Source: Carex sylvatica | Lineage: Eukaryota; Streptophyta; Magnoliopsida; Poales; Cyperaceae | DNA: 64,000 nt | Direction: 5' to 3' | Assembly (NCBI GenBank): GCA_964058845.1 | Contig: CAXKVR010000325.1 | Location: forward strand, 1 to 64,000 | In this document: positions 22,341 to 35,086 of the stretch, one piece after another | Numbering within the stretch: the first letter of the stretch is position 1 | Layout of the letters: each line of letters starts with the position of its first letter | Made by a program: the position numbers and the translations under genes | Notes under the pieces: model-generated | What the model was told of the DNA's origin: nothing | Databases searched by the model: none | What the model saw: only the letters and a program-made list of their open reading frames with translations

Positions 22341-23060
22341 ATAAGTGAAAACAGTAAAACATGATGAAATCAGGGATCCTTCTCTTTACTTCATGTTCTT
22401 GGTCAACTAATAATAAAAAAAAATGATTTCGTGTTCTTATGAAGAAAAAATATTAAAATGATGATTCTAGCTTACAATAATTATTTTATAGAAAAACTTG
22501 TTGCTACTAGATTGATCGAGCGTTAATATTTTACTCTTTAAGATTTTTTCAATGAGAAGGATAGTTGGTAATAGCTAATAAGGAACCATTTTATTTATAT
22601 GCCCAATGTTGCTATGAGTTCCAATCAGTATTGTAAATAATGATATGTGCTCGTCAAACGGACATAGTACTGTTAAGTGATTAATCGAGAATAATTAGAA
22701 ATAATCGGTCATAATTAAAAAAAATAGCTGGTTAGTTTCTTAACAGTTTGATCACCGTCAATAACTAATCAGCCAATTAATTGATCAAAACAGACGTTTT
22801 TTACAATACTGGTTCTAATATGAGCTGGCATACTTTTAGGATTGAGAAATTTTTTCATAGTTCAATCAAAATGTTAAAAAAAAATGTATGAAAATGGTAA
22901 CGCCTCACTAGCATAATTGATTAAATAAATGCAAAAAATTATCTAACACTTTAAACAAATTATTAATTTAGCAAGATTGTTAAATTCGCAAGTGCTTCAT
23001 ACTTTTGCAATTAAAAGTTGCAAATATACAAGTCTTTTACAAACTAAAAAAAAAGGGTGG
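22341..23060. other. AT-rich intergenic DNA without recognisable features
   Basis: There is no open reading frame of interest and no clear repeat structure beyond A and T runs. Confidence 0.5.
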
Positions 23061-23350
23061 GTTTCAATATCTCATATTTTATATCTTTATTTTTAAATTT
23101 CAAACTATCAATTTGAACCGCTCAACACGATATTTATACTAAAATATGCTTGAGATGAACTTTTATAATTTTTAGATTTATTTAATATTTTTAAGATAGG
23201 CACAAAATCACTGAACAGTTCAAAAACAATGATTTTTTTTATCTATTTAAAAATATTTTTTTAAAAATTGTAAAATTTAATCTAAATCACTAATTTGAAC
23301 TTTGAAAATAAAAAAATAAAATACGAGAACATGATAATATTGGACCCTCC
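23060..23350. mobile_element. Strongly diverged foldback element
   Basis: Left atctcatattttatatc and aatttgaaccgctcaacac, and right taaaatttaatctaaatcac and aataaaatacgagaacat, still pair loosely. The order of motifs follows the foldback family. It is an old copy. Confidence 0.4.
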
Positions 23351-23661
23351 TAAAAAAAAAATAGACAATTTTAATACAAGCAGAGTTTAATAATAATTCG
23401 AAGTTTTAAGGGTATATCCGAAATAGGAGACGCTTAATAAATGTATATGTATAGATCTTATGATTCTCATCTGAGAAGATCGATTATATGTGGCTGGATC
23501 AGAAATAAAGATCGTATATCGGTCGTCGGACATGACTTAATCCGACTCGTTACATTTTCACGTTATATTACACGTAACAGACAATTTAATCTCCATTGGG
23601 AATATCAACTCCAAATAAAATAATAATTAATGAATAAACTCCGGCGTGCAGCGGAACACGT

Positions 23662-23863
23662 ATCCTCTGCATTAACTCAAAAGGGAATCTTTTGTGTTAG
23701 TAAATTTTAGTCGTCTGATTTTAGTAAAAACATCCTGACCGTCAGATTTTATCACAAGATCTCTTTAATTTTAGTGTGGATCTAATGTGCACGACTTTTA
23801 AGCTAATCGGATGTTCCAGATGCATTAACTGAAAAGTCTCATTATTTAGTTAATGCAGAGGAT
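23662..23863. mobile_element. MITE with inverted ends 'atcctctgcattaact'
   Basis: The left end tatcctctgcattaactcaa and the complement of the right end atcctctgcattaactaaat match over 16 bases. The interior is noncoding. It ends 25 bp before the promoter-type MITE at 23889 and shares the terminal string atcctctg with it. Confidence 0.6.
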
Positions 23864-23888
23864 CCGAATTCCAGTGAGAGTGCATATC

Positions 23889-24044
23889 CTCTGAGATATC
23901 TCATATTGTGCGTGACCGACGTGTCCGGTGCCTACTCGGGATAGCGCAGGGGGCCAGTAATATTTGAGCTTTGAGATACGTGCAGAATTATTTGAACGGC
24001 TGAGATTCTCCAGAAAGTAACGCAAAATATGAGATATCTCAGAG
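23889..24044. mobile_element. Promoter-proximal inverted-repeat MITE, copy 2 (upstream of Lunapark)
   Basis: Its ends are ctctgagatatctcatatt and its complement. The interior (gaccgacgtgtccggtgcct) is the reverse complement of the copy at 3266-3423. It ends 218 bp before the Lunapark start codon, so it lies in or next to that promoter or leader. Confidence 0.7.
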
Positions 24045-24261
24045 GATGCAAATTCTTCGCGTTCTGCGTTCAGTTTTTCTAAGAATATTGGTTTTTAAAT
24101 ATTATTTGTTGTTTAGTAAAGAGTCCGACGAAACCAAACAAAGGTATACAATACGCGGGAGACTTCATCAATTCAACCCCAAACGAAGAGCGGAGAGGGA
24201 GAGACACAATCAGACAAGGCACGATCAAATTTCAAAGAAGCAGCTCTCACAATCAGCAAAA

Positions 24262-27200
24262 ATGGCGGACGATCGAATACCAGAACCAGTAGAAGAGAGA
24301 GAAGGGGACGATGGAGAAGACTGTACAAGTAGTGATAGCGATAGAGATAGAGATAGAAACAACGACGCTAATCATGGGGAAGGGGAAGAGGAGGAGGAGG
24401 AGGAGGAGGAGGAGGAGGAGGAGGAGAGTAGTGGTTATTTCTCACGCATGCTTCATAAGAAGATAGGAGGAGACGATCTGGAGACGCGAATCGAGGTGAT
24501 CGACAAGGAAGAAGAATCGCTTGAATCGAGGATGGTTATTCGCGAAAGAACCGCTGAACAAGTGAATCGGAGCATGATTTTTCTCTCTGTAAACCTTGAG
24601 GTCTCCCCCATCCTCAATCCTGATTGTGATGTTTCAATTTGATTTTAACTTTGATTCTGACGAAATAGTTCAATTTGTAGTTTGTGGCTGGAATTTATGC
24701 ATATCTGAGGATTCGATCCAGGAATTTGAGCTGGAAAGGGAGAGCTATTCGGATTTTACCTATGTTTCTTGTACCTGCCTTAGCTTCCTTTTTCTATTCA
24801 CTCTTCTCTCGCTTCACAAGCATGTGTAATTCTTCTAACTTCTATTTTCTGTTTCATTTGTACTTCTTCTTTGTTATACTATTTCTGTATTAGGTAATTA
24901 ACACTGGTCTACAAGTTGACGGGAAATTACTCTCCAAATTCCCAATTTTAGACTTAATATTGGTTTTACAGTTAACCCCAGTGTAGCCAGAAAGTCATAT
25001 TGGTACGCGATTAAATGGAACCAATTTTGGAGGCTGGATCCTCATTTTTGCTATTGAAAAATATAATCATATAGTGCACAAATCTAATAATGGAGATGCG
25101 ATTTGAAGGTAGTTAAAAATATGTCATTTGCAGTGAATCTTAGAGACAGCAGATTGCTGGAAAGGCTTAGAAAGGAGCGCGAAGCAAAGATACAAGAGCT
25201 GAAGGAGAGGGCTAAATACTACATGGCTAAACGACATATTCAGGTTTTTAATTTTTCTTGTATAATAGATAACTGCTAATCACCAGCCCACTTTGTTAGG
25301 CACTGCTACCACCCAGGGTTTTAATTTTGAGCTGTACTTAGGGTTTACTGCCAATTTCTTGAGTACCGGTACCTTACCCTGGTATGCCTTGAACCACCAG
25401 ATTTGGCTATTGTGATTTAGTTTTTGTTCTTATATGATTTTGTTAATGATTACATAGGGCGGTCATTAAAAAGATGCCCCTTTAACATATTAAGATACAA
25501 GCGATTTTATTGGTAGAATTATTTATTATTAGTAAATTAATAAAACTGTTACTTACTTTAATTAGATGCACCATGATTCTATTTTTATTGATATCATGAA
25601 TCATGCCATGTTGGGACTCACATTCCAAATTAATCCCCATTTTCTTCCCTTTATATAATCCATAATTTATCGCCTAAATAGATTATATTTAAGAGAGTAT
25701 TAATAATATACATCAAGCAAAAAAACTAATTAAATGTTAATACATCATCATTCAGAACGGATGGTATTGTTGCTAATTGCCAATTTTCACGTGGTTGTTT
25801 ATGCTGTCCCTTTATGTTTTGTTCAAATTGTCGATTTAATTCTTTGTTTTTTTACTTTTTATCAACTCTTAGTTGAGCCTGTACATGAAAAATTCCTGCT
25901 TTAAAAAGATCCTCATCGTACCTTGCTGGTTTTGCTAGGTAAATGTGCCAATCAGATCTGCTCCTAGCTGTTTATTTTCTTAACACAAATCCTCTTTAAT
26001 AAACAGAATGGCCATGGTGAGAGTTCTTCAACGGCATCTTCTTTGGGATCAAGTCTTCCAGGAACGTCTAATACCAGAGATAAAACTGTAAATCATAATT
26101 TATTACGGGGTAAAAGCAGACAACTTCATTCGGATACAAGCACAGATCTTGATGCATGCAAATCCACTGTCGATGATGAAAGTGGCAAAAAGAAACTGAG
26201 GAGCTTGATTATATGCAGCAATTGCCGTATGCATAATGGTAAGTATTACACTATCACTGCTATGTAAGTACTATTCATATCTCACCGAGAATTAGATTTG
26301 AAGAATACTGTTTAATTGGATTATTTTAAAGTTACCTTTTTAATGTACTGATGTTAGGATGCTTCAGTCAGAATTGGTTTTAAGAATACTGTTTAATTGG
26401 ATTATTTTAAAGTTACCTTTTTAATGTACTGATGTTAGGATGCTTCAGTCGGAATTGGTTTTCTGTGTGTTTATGTGTGCTAGAAAAGTCGTGCTCTTTT
26501 ACAATACCAACTTCATAATATGTTTTATACTATGGTTATCAGGATTTGCCGGGAGAGATGAGCTACAGTTTATATCATATAAATGTCCACACTGCAATGC
26601 GTTAAATGGACCGAATAAAGAGCAAAATGGTAGTGACTCAGCTTCTACATCTGGTGAGGGTGCCCCACAATCTCAGCCTTATAATCCATTCTCCATGCAA
26701 GAAATGCCTAGAGGTATTTTTATAGAGGAAATAACTCCAAACCATGAATCAACTGATCCAGAGATGGACCATCCAATTATGATAATAAGAGAATCACCTT
26801 CTTTAGGTGGCGGGGAAGAATTACCAAGTGCCTTTACACCAGTTACTCTCCGGAAATTGCCAAGCGGTCTATCCATAGAAGAAATGACTTCAAACGAAGA
26901 AAGAACTGCTGCCGAAATGGAACCTCCAGTGCTGATTATACCAGAATCATCAGCTGCAGTAACCTCACTCATGGTTCCAGAAACGTCAAGAGGTTTTTCC
27001 ATAGAAGAAATAAGTCCAAATGACCAGCAAATAGAGGATCATGACGTGATCACCCCAGTTGTGTTTGTACAAGAGCCTCCTTCGGCAAGTGGCCAAGTAG
27101 AATTACTGAGTAGACAGAATTCAGGTACTGTAACTCCAGTTACAGTTCCAGAAATGCCAAGTGGTCTTTCCATAGTAGAAATGACCCCAAACCAAGAAAC

Positions 27201-29883
27201 GACAGATCCAGAGATGGAACCTCCGGTGATGATCATACGAGAATCACCTTCAGCAGGAGCTCCAGTCATGGGAGATTCTTCTTTCATAACACCCCTTATG
27301 GTTCAAGAAATGGGAAGCGGTCTTTCCATAGAAGAAGTAAGCTCAAACCACCAACTTATAGATGATCGTGAAATGAACCCTCCAGTTATGTTTGTACAAG
27401 AGTCTCCTTCCTTAGGTAGTCAAGAATTGTCAATGAGTACCCCTGATCCTGCTGCAGCAACTTCAGTTACAGTCCCTGAAATGTCAGGTTTTTCCATAGA
27501 AGAATTAAGCCCAAACCAGAAAGGAAATGAGGATTATCAAACGGACCCTCCAGTCATGATTGTGCAAGAATCACCTTCTGTAGGTGGGCCATCTACTGTA
27601 ACTCCACTTGAGGTTCCAGAGCCACTGGCTGATACCATAAATCCTGATGGCAGTGTCAGATCTCCAAATGACTCCGTCAGCTGGAGCACACCTGGGTCAA
27701 GTACAATTACAGGATCTTCTGGTAGATTCCAAGATTTAACTGAAATTGGTCAAGAGGAAATATATGATAATGATGTGCCAGGCAGTTCAGATAATGAGAG
27801 TTTTGATGCCGATGGCCCCCATGGCTCAGTTAATGCAACTGGAGTTACAGGTAAAGAGTCATTGACCGAATCACACTTACAAAGTGAAAATGAATCTGGT
27901 ATAGATTACAGTACTGGTGGTAATTATGAAAGTGATTCCAGTAGTTGGAGATCGGCTGGTTCTGATTCAGTTTCAAGAAATACAGTTACAGTTTCAGAGA
28001 TACACCCAGGGATGGGTGAGAATTTACAAAGTGAATCACAACAGATGGATGTACATGAGATGAATGTAACACACCCAGATGCAGATTTCAACTCATCATA
28101 TTCAGAGAGTGAAACTGATTCTGACTATGGATCACTTGCAGATGTCAATGAGGAAGAAGCAACTCAAGATCTGGAAACTAGAGATACAGCTGGAGGTGTA
28201 GCTGCAGGAAGTTCAGCTACAGATCCGGAGCAAAACTCAAGAAATGCAGAAGAACAAAATGAGCTTTTCTCATCTGTGTATGATGACAGCATGGACACAG
28301 ATCATGATTTTATGGGAAGCTCAGCTGTAAATGGGGATGAGGAGCAGTGGTCGAATTGGCAACAATCTGAGCCTGTGACAACAACTGGTACACACCCACT
28401 TGAGGAAACTCATCTTATAGATGAAGAGATGCCTCCCACTGAAGCAAGGGATGAAGTGGAAGAATTGGAAGAAATGGAGCAAGAGGATTACACAGGTCAT
28501 GATGACCCAAACCCTGTTGGCTCGCTTGCGTATGATCGGGATAAGGGATCTGCACCACAAATTTCAAGAAAAGGAGTTGGTGGCATGAAAACAGGTGAAG
28601 GTTATTCCTTGCAAATATCTTCGTTAATTCAATATGTGTCATGTGTGGCACTGATATTCTTAATAGTTCTTTAGGTTTAAATACCTTGTGATAATTTTAT
28701 AAGGATATGCATATCTTATCCTAGGAAGAAATTATGTTTTGGTTAAAAAGGCCTTTTGCATGATGAGATTATGTATATACATTTTTAAATGTTTGAACAT
28801 TTTTCTGATCTTATACAAACTAGGCCTGTGTGAAATTAACCATACTTATTTCTTTCATATTATATGTTATATTTGTGCAGATAGTATAATACAGGACAAG
28901 AAGAGACGAGAAGATGTAAGAGTTGAGGAAATACCAGACAAGGAGAGTAGCGTGAAAAAGCAGGTAAATGATGAATATGTTGTTTTTTTGGAGCAATTTT
29001 AGCGTACCCCTGAAGAAACTCAAAATATCCCCCCCCCCCGCCCCCCAATGCCGTTAATCAGAATTATACCCAGACTACCCTCAATTGCTGCTTCTTGCTC
29101 CAAATACTGTCAGATATAGCAGGGTACTTTTATTTTTAAAGTAATAGAGAAAAGAAATGTATGGGGTATATTTCCTCTCTTGTACCGCTGCTGTTTTGTA
29201 TTTGCAACTGGCACCTATCTAATTGCCCCATACAAGAATTCTCATACTGTCAAGCTGGATTTGTGTCAGATTTTCTTGCAAATAAATGAAAAAAGGACAA
29301 ATGGTTCTCTTATTGGTACAGGACCAATCACGTGTAGAGGATATATGGCAAAGTATCTACCTGGAGGGTTTATGGCTTACCTAGAAATATAACTTTTCAA
29401 ATTTCAACCTACATGAATACCCATCTGACCTACCAGAATCCAACTTGGCCAGGATTTATTGAAAGACAATGTCTAAAAAACCCAAACAAGTCGATCCCTG
29501 TATCTGGCTAATCCTGTTATTATGTCTATAACCAAAAGCTGACATGAGCCAAATCCAAAAACTCTCAACCAAAATTTACATAGAAATAATTTGAACCAAT
29601 CCAAAACCAGACAAAAAATTAGTGCTGTTCACAAAGGGGACTCAATCTTGCTTAAACCAGTGCTGAATTACTAACAGGCAAATACAAATTTCTACATGTC
29701 TCTTTGTAGGGAATAAAACCCGAACCAGTTGCTAAGGCTTCCGCAGCTCCTCTATTTATTGATCCAGGTTTGGATCCTCAATCCATACCTTTTACGGGGA
29801 TTGTTACTAGTCCTACTCTGCCGTGGGGCCCCAGTACAGACTTTGAACCGCCACTGGCAGTGGGTCTTAGACATAGAAAGTGA
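24262..29883 (+). CDS. LNP: Lunapark-type ER three-way-junction protein with a long repetitive acidic tail
   Basis: Lunapark proteins sit at three-way junctions of the ER network; the plant versions shape cortical ER. Exons 24262-24600, 24681-24825, 25134-25243, 26007-26238, 26543-28594, 28881-28963 and 29710-29883 join in frame to 1044 residues. The N-terminus is acidic with a glutamate run. The membrane hairpin is SMIFLSVNLEFVAGIYAYL (about 104-122) and RAIRILPMFLVPALASFFY (about 134-152), followed by the coiled segment LLERLRKEREAKIQELKER. The Lunapark zinc finger uses Cys268, Cys271, Cys290 and Cys293 (CSNCRMHNG...CPHCNALN). Residues about 326-635 are six to seven modules of 45-50 residues (core VPEMPSGLSIVEMTPN ... 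PPVMIIRESPS). A Ser/Asp/Glu-rich stretch and a proline-rich end (LPWGPSTDFEPPL) follow. Remembered Arabidopsis members are near 400 residues, so the tail is unusual. Exon 1 ends at GTCTCC, a weak donor, but the same joint occurs in the chimera. Confidence 0.92.
26303..26464. repeat. 81 bp tandem duplication at the end of LNP intron 4
   Basis: The block starting gaatactgtttaattggatt is repeated immediately with one base changed near its end (cagtcagaattgg and cagtcggaattgg), so the event is recent. Confidence 0.9.
28964..29709. other. LNP intron 6 with a C-rich tract
   Basis: The intron holds a run of Cs (11 then 6, split by one G) at about 29030-29046 and no coding sequence. The donor is caggtaaatg and the acceptor tctttgtag. 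Confidence 0.7.
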
Positions 29884-31101
29884 TCGTGGAAATGGAAATG
29901 GGTTCCAATGAAACAGACCCGTCATGCAGATCCAGCTTTGAGTTGTGTATATTTTATTTTGTTTGCATTTTGCTCTAGGCTTTGAGCTTCAAAGTTTGGA
30001 CTAGAGTGAAACCACAGTATAAAAAAGAAAAAGAAATAAAGTATAAGATAAGAAAAGAGATGTGTTGGCTGATTCTGTTTGATCACAAGATTTTGTTACT
30101 TTTTTGTATACCTTTGCGCGATACGTGTGTTAGTGTTTTTTTTTTTTTTACACTTGTCTTATAGTTCATAGTTCCTTGATGTTGTGATCTGTAAGTATTT
30201 TAAGGCAATAGCAAGGAATGGTAAATATTTTGATACCTTTTGTAAGATGGTTTGGCAACTACCACTATCAGATTTTACAGGGACTAGCGATGTATTTCTT
30301 GGTTTTGAGATTTAATAAGTTGAAAATTTGTTTGTTGGCTTGTCCTTTTTTTTTTTTGCCCTTTCTCATTTTGTGTTAAGTTGTCAGCAATTGGAACTTT
30401 TAATGGTCCTATGTGTGCTTGTGCAGTTGTTTTCAATCAATTGAAATTTTCTTTTTCTTTCATGACAAAGCTAGAAAGGTAGAACACTGATAGTTTGATG
30501 ATTATAACCACGGTGCTAGCTGTTAAGAAGTTGTTAAATAGTTGTAATATCTTCTTTTTTGTGTGAAAGAACTGATAGAGGCTATCAGTTGTACATAAAT
30601 GAAATTAACATCAAAATTAAAAATTCCATGAATGTGATTCATGTTGTTGGTAATGTCCTTTTCATGTTATGTATGATTGTATTCGTGCCGGGGTCAAAAA
30701 AGAAACTTATATGTATGCAACAGATTTTTGTTTCTTTAATTTGTGTGGCTAAACTGCCCGTGGGCTTATGATGAGGAAAATCCGTACAATTAATAATATT
30801 TATAACTCCGTTTTCTATATAATCAGGTGTTGATTCGTAGGAAATTATTATTTTAGATTCAGCGATCAAATCTCAACTTTTCGAAAAACTAGACAAAATT
30901 TAGAATTTGAAGTTGTTGTTTTGATCTTGAGATTTGAAGACAATTAAAAATTAAGTATTTAGTAAATAAGATGATATGGTGAACTCTTATGGTTTTGGCT
31001 TACCAATTCTACTCAAATCCATTTCAATAATGTCTCCCTCGGTGTTTGATTTTTAGATGTTGTTTAAAGGTTTCTAATTCAATTTAGTAACTATTTCTTT
31101 C
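29884..31101. other. LNP 3' flank and intergenic DNA
   Basis: The start of this stretch presumably holds the LNP 3' untranslated region. A T run followed by the hairpin gatagaggctatc near 30573-30585 looks like a retroposon tail on the minus strand. No gene is seen. Confidence 0.4.
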
Positions 31102-31109
31102 GCATTGAT

Positions 31110-31638
31110 CAGTGTAACAAAATGCAGTATATGCGGTTTCGAACCGCATAGAAAATTAATATGTGGTATGATATGTGATTCCGCATATTCGGTCGCATAT
31201 TCGGCCGCATAATTTTGACCGCATACTGCATATAATCCACATATGAACCGTATATGATCCGCATAGGGCATATGATTCACATATGAACTGCATACGATTC
31301 ACATATGAACCGCATATGATTCGCATATGAACCGCATATGAACTGCATATGAACCGCATATACCGCATATGATACACATATGAACCGCATATGAACCGCA
31401 TATGAACTGCATATGATCTTGATGTTGTGTATTCTTATGTATGTATGTTGCTTTTATATTAGAAAATAATGGATATAAAATAGTTATACAAACATGTGTT
31501 TCTTATTCTTGTTGCGAGATTATGCTTCCAAATATATATGAATTCTTATTTTAAAATCCGCATATGTGGTCGTATGCTGTATATGCGGTATGGGGTGGCC
31601 TTCTGCATACCGCATAGAAACCGTATTTTATAACACTG
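31110..31638. mobile_element. hAT-like MITE with internal GCATATGAACC repeats
   Basis: The left end cagtgtaacaaaatgcagta and the complement of the right end cagtgttataaaatacggtt form an imperfect inverted repeat. Flanks gcattgat (31102-31109) and gcattgac (31639-31646) are an 8 bp target duplication with one change, as hAT transposases make. The interior at 31200-31415 is a run of about 11-12 bp units based on gcatatgaacc. Confidence 0.75.
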
Positions 31639-31646
31639 GCATTGAC

Positions 31647-32150
31647 ATAGTCACCCTATCAATCAAGAGATCCAGCTAAAACTTGTCTTAATGGGTGTAA
31701 GGAGTTCTATAATTAGTCCAAATATTTCAGACTTCAATTAACTATATTTTTTGTCCTACCATTTGATTTTATTGGGTATTAACATGGTGAGACATGACAA
31801 TGCAATATTTATCTGCGAATGCTGAGACTTCTATGTATACTTTTATTAGTCCAACTAATGATATCTCCGGTTAATATTTCCACCACTAATTTAATATTTT
31901 TATTCTCCTTATCCTAACTCGGTTAGCTTAATTGTTTCTAAATTCCAGATGTGACTATCATCATGGCAGACTAGGTCTAACAAACAAAATCAAATAAGAA
32001 TGAATATAAAGCGAAAAAACAATCAAACAAGCAAAAGCAATTACAAATACCAAATAAAATTGTATTAAAACTTAATACGTAACTAGTCTAAGAATCAAAA
32101 TTTAGCAAAAAAAATGACATGATTATAACAAAGAGCCCTGATAATTGTCA
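31647..32150. other. AT-rich intergenic DNA
   Basis: No coding sequence or clear repeat is visible. Confidence 0.5.
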
Positions 32151-32151
32151 A

Positions 32152-32773
32152 CTCACTCTCATCCCTTCATTATTCCTCTAATTTTATTTGTTCAATCTCG
32201 TCTATATTTTTCACGATTTATAATGAATTTTGCGAATCTAAAATCACGAACGTCTTTTGCGCAATTTTATCTTTCAAATGAGATCCATAATGACATACTT
32301 TTGAACTCATCGTCACACAAATATTTATACATCATCATTTAAGTATTTATACCTAGTATTTTACACATATGGCACTGCTGATATTTAAAAGTATTAATAT
32401 CAAGTATTATAAGTATTTATACCTATGTGGTCAACTATTTTTGTTAGAGAAAAGTTGACGCAGGGACGATTGAGAAATGTTGATGCGGAGATGCGGGGTC
32501 CACGATTGGAGATAAATACTTACAAGTATAGGTATAAATACTTGCACGATAAGGTATAAATACTTGTGTGACGATGAACCCGAAAGTATGTCATCGTGGA
32601 TCTCATTTGAAAGATAAAATTACGTAGAATACGTTCGTGATTTTAGATTCGCAAAATTCCTCATAGATCATGAGAAATGTGAACAACATTGAAAAAAAAA
32701 ATCACATCTAAAAACGTATATGGAGAGTTTAAGAGATGGAGGAATAACGGGGAATAAGAGTGAGGAGTTTCAT
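32152..32773. mobile_element. Foldback element of a second family (about 620 bp)
   Basis: The left arm tcactctcatcccttcatta...ttgcgaatctaaaatcacga pairs with the right arm tcgtgattttagattcgcaa...ggaataagagtgagga. The arms also pair around tgacatacttt and aaatatttatac. The loop around 32345-32500 holds several taagtatttatacc copies. The arms exceed 200 bp with scattered mismatches. Its sequence is unrelated to the 9.5-17.5 kb family. Confidence 0.75.
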
Positions 32774-34435
32774 ATAATCATTCTATAACAAAGAGATAAG
32801 AGAAAGATACAACCATACGGAATGATACTCTCCTACTTGACTATATGCATTCCAATACCTTAGCAAATAAAACCTAAGATATCTAAAGATAAATTAAAAG
32901 ATATGTCCTCCTGTCCAGGAGTTTGAAATAGAGTTTTGGGGCATCTGGAGATGATTGGAGTCTTAAAGAATATGATCACAAATCTCATGCATATACCGTA
33001 TTCACCTCTGCGAATTCGAAATTTATCGTTGAAGAATAGAACATTTTCAATTTTAAAAACACGTTTATATAGAGCCCACTAAGAGAGCACAGGAATGCAC
33101 TTAATCTCGGCCCGATCGAGCTTTCTCATATTCAAAAACCAATTTTGCAATATAGCATTCACAACAATACAATTAATTATCTGGCACATGAATAAATAAT
33201 AATTAGATAATTTATAAGTGATTATTCTAAAATTTATAACTATTAATTTAGAACATTGCAATGAATTCTATTGTTGTCTTGAATTATTTAGAACGTGATA
33301 AGTGATTATTCAGAATCTTACAAGTAGTTCTTTACAACACTACAAGTAATTTTGATGTACAGAACAAAAATATTATTTCATTTAGAACACCAGAAATGAT
33401 AATTCAAGACATGAAAAGTAATTATCTATGACATAAATAAGTGACACTACAAGTAATTATTTTAATAATATCCAAAAATAACAAAAAAATTATTCAAGAC
33501 ATTAGAACTGATTGTTCAAAAATTGACAATTAATTATCTGAAACATGTGTGGCTTCTCTATATTTTTCTTTTTTTCTATGAGATCAAAATTTACCTTTTT
33601 CTTAGTAAATTTTTTCTTAAATCTTGGCAGGGGCTGCCCCTCTTTCTCAGTAATTATTGCAACTAATTTTGCCCGTTTTGCCCGAGCCGCTACCCATTTT
33701 ACCCGTTTCTTCCTTCTCTTTTAGCGCTTCATTTGAATTGTCAGGAGAGCCAACGGCTATCCCCAAATTAGAGTCAGATTGTAACAAATTCCTTGTACCT
33801 CTGTTAAACAAGAAAATATATATATAATCTCTGTGACTTGTGAGAGTATAATGTACGTATACATGTATAATATAACCCGCCAAAAAGCATTCCTATAATA
33901 CCCAATGAATGGTAGCTTCAGAGCATCTTATGAAAATTATATATATATAGCTTCCTAAGATGTATTTTGTTTGATTAAATCAGGTTTTTGTTGAATTCCT
34001 CGCCAGACACATTGCTCAGGCACAATGTAATATTTTCTTATGTATTATATATTTACCTTTATTTTCAAGCTCTAAACTGAGAAGAACCATAAAGAGGAGG
34101 AGAAATTTAACTACAATTATATATAGCTTATATTTTTGCAATGCTCAATATGGAAAAGATATATATATATATATATAGCTAATGTGCTTTCAAAGGAAGG
34201 AACAAGTCTCTTGATGCATGCATGTATTAATATCGATCGCTAGCTAACACCTTGTCAAAGTTGGCCAAAATTAAAGATCATTAATTTTCTGTTTTTCTTT
34301 TACCTTCTTTTCTTGTCTTTTCATCTATTCTAGAAGCTAGGCAGCTTGAAATGTTCTTATTTTCATAATGTGCATTTTGAGTGATTAAATTAGACGTGAA
34401 TTCCATCAGCATTTAGCATGATTCTATAGTGGTTG
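32774..34435. other. AT-rich intergenic DNA with degenerate short repeats
   Basis: At about 33165-33540 a loose repetition of tagaac..acaagtaattatt-like phrases recurs every 25-45 bp. There is no gene. Confidence 0.45.
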
Positions 34436-34445
34436 CGAGTATACA

Positions 34446-34481
<36 letters not shown>

Positions 34482-34490
34482 TATATATCA
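34436..34490. repeat. (CATA)n(TA)n microsatellite
   Basis: About nine copies of cata are followed by a TA run. Confidence 0.9.
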
Positions 34491-35086
34491 TGCAATCATG
34501 CATGCATCAACGGAGAAAATGTGGATCTCATAAAGGAATTCTATATAATATGCATCTGGCATTTTGCTCCCTCTCACATAGCATATAACATATTATATAT
34601 ATATTTCTCAGATTCCTTTTTCTTTTCTTATTGCCTCGTTTCTAATTTGTTGGCATTTTAAACCTGAGAATTGTTATCCTTCTGCCTTTTATTGCACCAT
34701 GCATTCTACTACTGCAGATCAGGGCCGTTGATCTCATCAAACGTAATTATTAAGATAAAGAGGATTTTTTATTATTTTTTCTTTTCTTTCACATAGTATA
34801 TTAATTACAGAGGTTGAATTAATTGACTCGAGTTGATCAAGCACTTGCTATATATTGATTGTCAAATTAATTGTCAAATTGTTTTCTTTCTTTAATACCT
34901 TTGAAAAATCAACTATAATAGTGCAAAATTAGAAATCTCCTTTAATTTAAGGTTGAAAATAGGAAGAGAGAGCACATGCAATAGACTGTCTAAAGATAAA
35001 TTTCTGCTAGCTTGGGGCATTATTGCTTGAGAAAAATACACGAATAAAAGAAGTATAGATGCAAATAATTATACATATTTATATAT
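34491..35086. other. Intergenic DNA and 3' flank of the response regulator
   Basis: The right-hand part is the 3' side of the minus-strand response regulator gene. No other feature was recognised. Confidence 0.4.

Noticed and set aside
24385..24427. GAG/GGA run as a microsatellite that might break the Lunapark frame
   Set aside because: It stays in frame as a glutamate run, and acidic N-terminal stretches are tolerated in this family; treated as part of the protein.
26679..27287. Open frames on the minus strand over the Lunapark repeats (about 80-107 residues)
   Set aside because: They mirror the repetitive coding exon on the plus strand and have no independent support.
31156..31401. Open frame with repeated ICGSYAVHMR-like units
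   Set aside because: It is a translation of the short-unit array inside the hAT-like MITE.
31110..33560. Possible CRISPR-like array from the short regular repeats
   Set aside because: The organism is a plant. Units are degenerate, adjoining and lack unique spacers; they fit transposon-internal repeats.
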